Origin: Thermoplasmata archaeon
GTDB taxonomy: Archaea > Thermoplasmatota > Thermoplasmata > Sysuiplasmatales > Sysuiplasmataceae
Direction of reading: 5' to 3'
Length of the DNA stretch: 14,762 nucleotides
Assembly: GCA_021796175.1 (NCBI GenBank)
Contig: JAJYOM010000029.1
Span: 1 to 14,762 of the forward strand
In this document: positions 13,866 to 14,762 of the stretch, in pieces
How the letters are laid out: every line of letters starts with the position of its first letter
Position numbering within the stretch: the stretch's first letter is position 1
Notes under the pieces: generated by a model
Seen by the model: only the letters and a program-made list of their open reading frames with translations
Databases searched by the model: none
What the model was told of the DNA's origin: nothing
Position numbers and translations under genes: made by a program

Positions 13866-14762
13866 TCACTTCTTCAGCAGGGGTACCAGATGGCTGAGCA
13901 TATCCTTCACCATCTCGCTCAGAGTGAAGACGGGTGAGAATCCCCACTCGCTTGCAGCTGCACTCGAATCGAGCGATCTTGGCCACGAATCTGCTATTGC
14001 CTGTCTTTCATCAGGTGCATATGAAACGGTGAAAGAGGGAATCGTCTTCCTGATTTCTGCTTCGAGCTCAGCAGGTGAGAAACTGAAAGCCATCACGTTG
14101 AAATCTGTTCTGTGCTTCAGCGAGGATGACGGCGATTCGAGCAACCTGATAATGGAATCAATGGCATCAGGCATATACATCATCGGGAGTTTTGTATCAT
14201 TTCTGAGAAAACATCTGTAATTCTCTCCTTCGGCCGCGGCACGCATCATTTCAATGGAGTAATCTGTCGTTCCGCCCCCAGGGAGCGTCTTGTAGCTGAC
14301 AATCCCGGGAAGGCGCAACCCCCTGACATCGAGGCCATATTTCCTGTAGTAATATTCGCCGAGCTGTTCGCAGAACAGCTTTGTTATCCCATACATAGTC
14401 GTCGGTCGCGTGACTGTTTCTATCGGCACATTTTCTTTTGGTGTATCTGGACCAAATATGCCTATGGTGCTGGGGAAAAAGACTCTGTCTACCCCACCCT
14501 CAAGGGATGCCCTGAGGACATTTCTCATTCCAATCAGGTTCACATCAAATGCGAGCTCGGGCATTTTCTCACCTTTTGCTGAAAGTATTGCCGCAAGATG
14601 TATCACAGTGCCGATGTCGTTTGATCTGATGGTCTCCGCGACCGCAGTATGACTTGTAACATCAAGTACGGCGGTTTGACAGTCTTTGCGGTTCTGGGGA
14701 ATGACATCGGTTGAAAGAACACGCTCGCGGCCATACCTTCTGACAAAAACTTCAGTGAGCTC
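13866..14762 (-). CDS. tdh: L-threonine 3-dehydrogenase, NAD-dependent, epimerase-like (SDR) type; 5' end outside window
   Basis: The frame is open from the right edge to the TGA at 13866-13868, giving 298 residues. About 20 N-terminal residues with the Rossmann GxxGxxG are missing beyond the edge. The visible part follows the UDP-galactose-4-epimerase-like threonine dehydrogenases closely: HLAAILSAKGE, FFPSTIGIFGPDTPKENVP with the catalytic Ser/Thr, TMYGITK with the catalytic Tyr-x3-Lys (visible residues 124 and 128), YGLDVRGLRLPGIVS, LPGGGTTDYSIEM, LPMMYMPDAID and the ending region DERQAIADSWPRSLD. These enzymes oxidise L-threonine to 2-amino-3-ketobutyrate with NAD+, feeding glycine and acetyl-CoA formation. 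A GTG at 14606 is an internal codon, not the start. The tRNA-Leu(GAG) gene lies 62 bases downstream on the same strand with its own TATA box. Confidence 0.92.
   Translation of the reverse strand, partial: ELTEVFVRRYGRERVLSTDVIPQNRKDCQTAVLDVTSHTAVAETIRSNDIGTVIHLAAILSAKGEKMPELAFDVNLIGMRNVLRASLEGGVDRVFFPSTIGIFGPDTPKENVPIETVTRPTTMYGITKLFCEQLGEYYYRKYGLDVRGLRLPGIVSYKTLPGGGTTDYSIEMMRAAAEGENYRCFLRNDTKLPMMYMPDAIDSIIRLLESPSSSLKHRTDFNVMAFSFSPAELEAEIRKTIPSFTVSYAPDERQAIADSWPRSLDSSAAASEWGFSPVFTLSEMVKDMLSHLVPLLKK

Overview
The window looks archaeal, most likely from a Thermoplasmata-type organism of moderate GC. The eukaryote/archaeal-type ribosomal protein L15e makes it archaeal. AT-rich TATA boxes, not bacterial -10/-35 pairs, precede several genes. 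There is also a THUMP-domain ThiI-like protein, a KaiC/RecA-like protein and a threonine dehydrogenase of the epimerase-like type described from Thermoplasma. The lineage below domain level is inference. No CRISPR array, intact insertion sequence or rRNA was seen.

Layout, left to right. (1) 1-326 is the C-terminal end of a Gly/Ser/Tyr-rich, probably exported protein with a degenerate internal repeat. (2) 327-749 is not a plain spacer: the minus strand keeps the last ~46 codons of an M17 leucyl aminopeptidase. The fragment stops at a compact block of three GTGATAAAAC direct repeats nested in a 19-20 bp imperfect inverted repeat, just upstream of the L15e TATA box. (3) L15e (750-1637, with a ~100-residue charged extension) converges with a short ThiI-like gene; only one base separates the stop codons. 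(4) An MFS transporter with a problematic start (2633-4084) converges with an unrecognised 400-residue coiled-coil protein. That protein is divergent from a saccharopine-dehydrogenase-family oxidoreductase (5471-6664). (5) A 73-residue small protein and tRNA-Leu(CAG) follow. (6) A 691-residue three-part protein (7785-9860) has a helical N-terminal domain, a long coiled coil and a KaiC-like domain that has lost both Walker A and Walker B signature residues. (7) 9861-11185 is gene-poor: one likely two-helix membrane protein on the minus strand, then ~920 bp without a convincing gene. (8) A 14-helix DHA2-type MFS transporter and a MarR regulator form a tight operon, with a candidate operator over the TATA box. 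(9) tRNA-Leu(GAG) and the 5'-truncated tdh gene, both on the minus strand, close the window.

Housekeeping genes (L15e, ThiI-like, two leucine tRNAs, tdh) are mixed with accessory ones. The clearest functional unit is the MFS-MarR operon, which reads as a self-regulated efflux module. The most unusual items are the apparently inactive KaiC-like coiled-coil protein, the repeat block that truncates the aminopeptidase gene, and the L15e extension. I do not see a complete new multi-gene system; the KaiC-like protein is the best single candidate for new biology.
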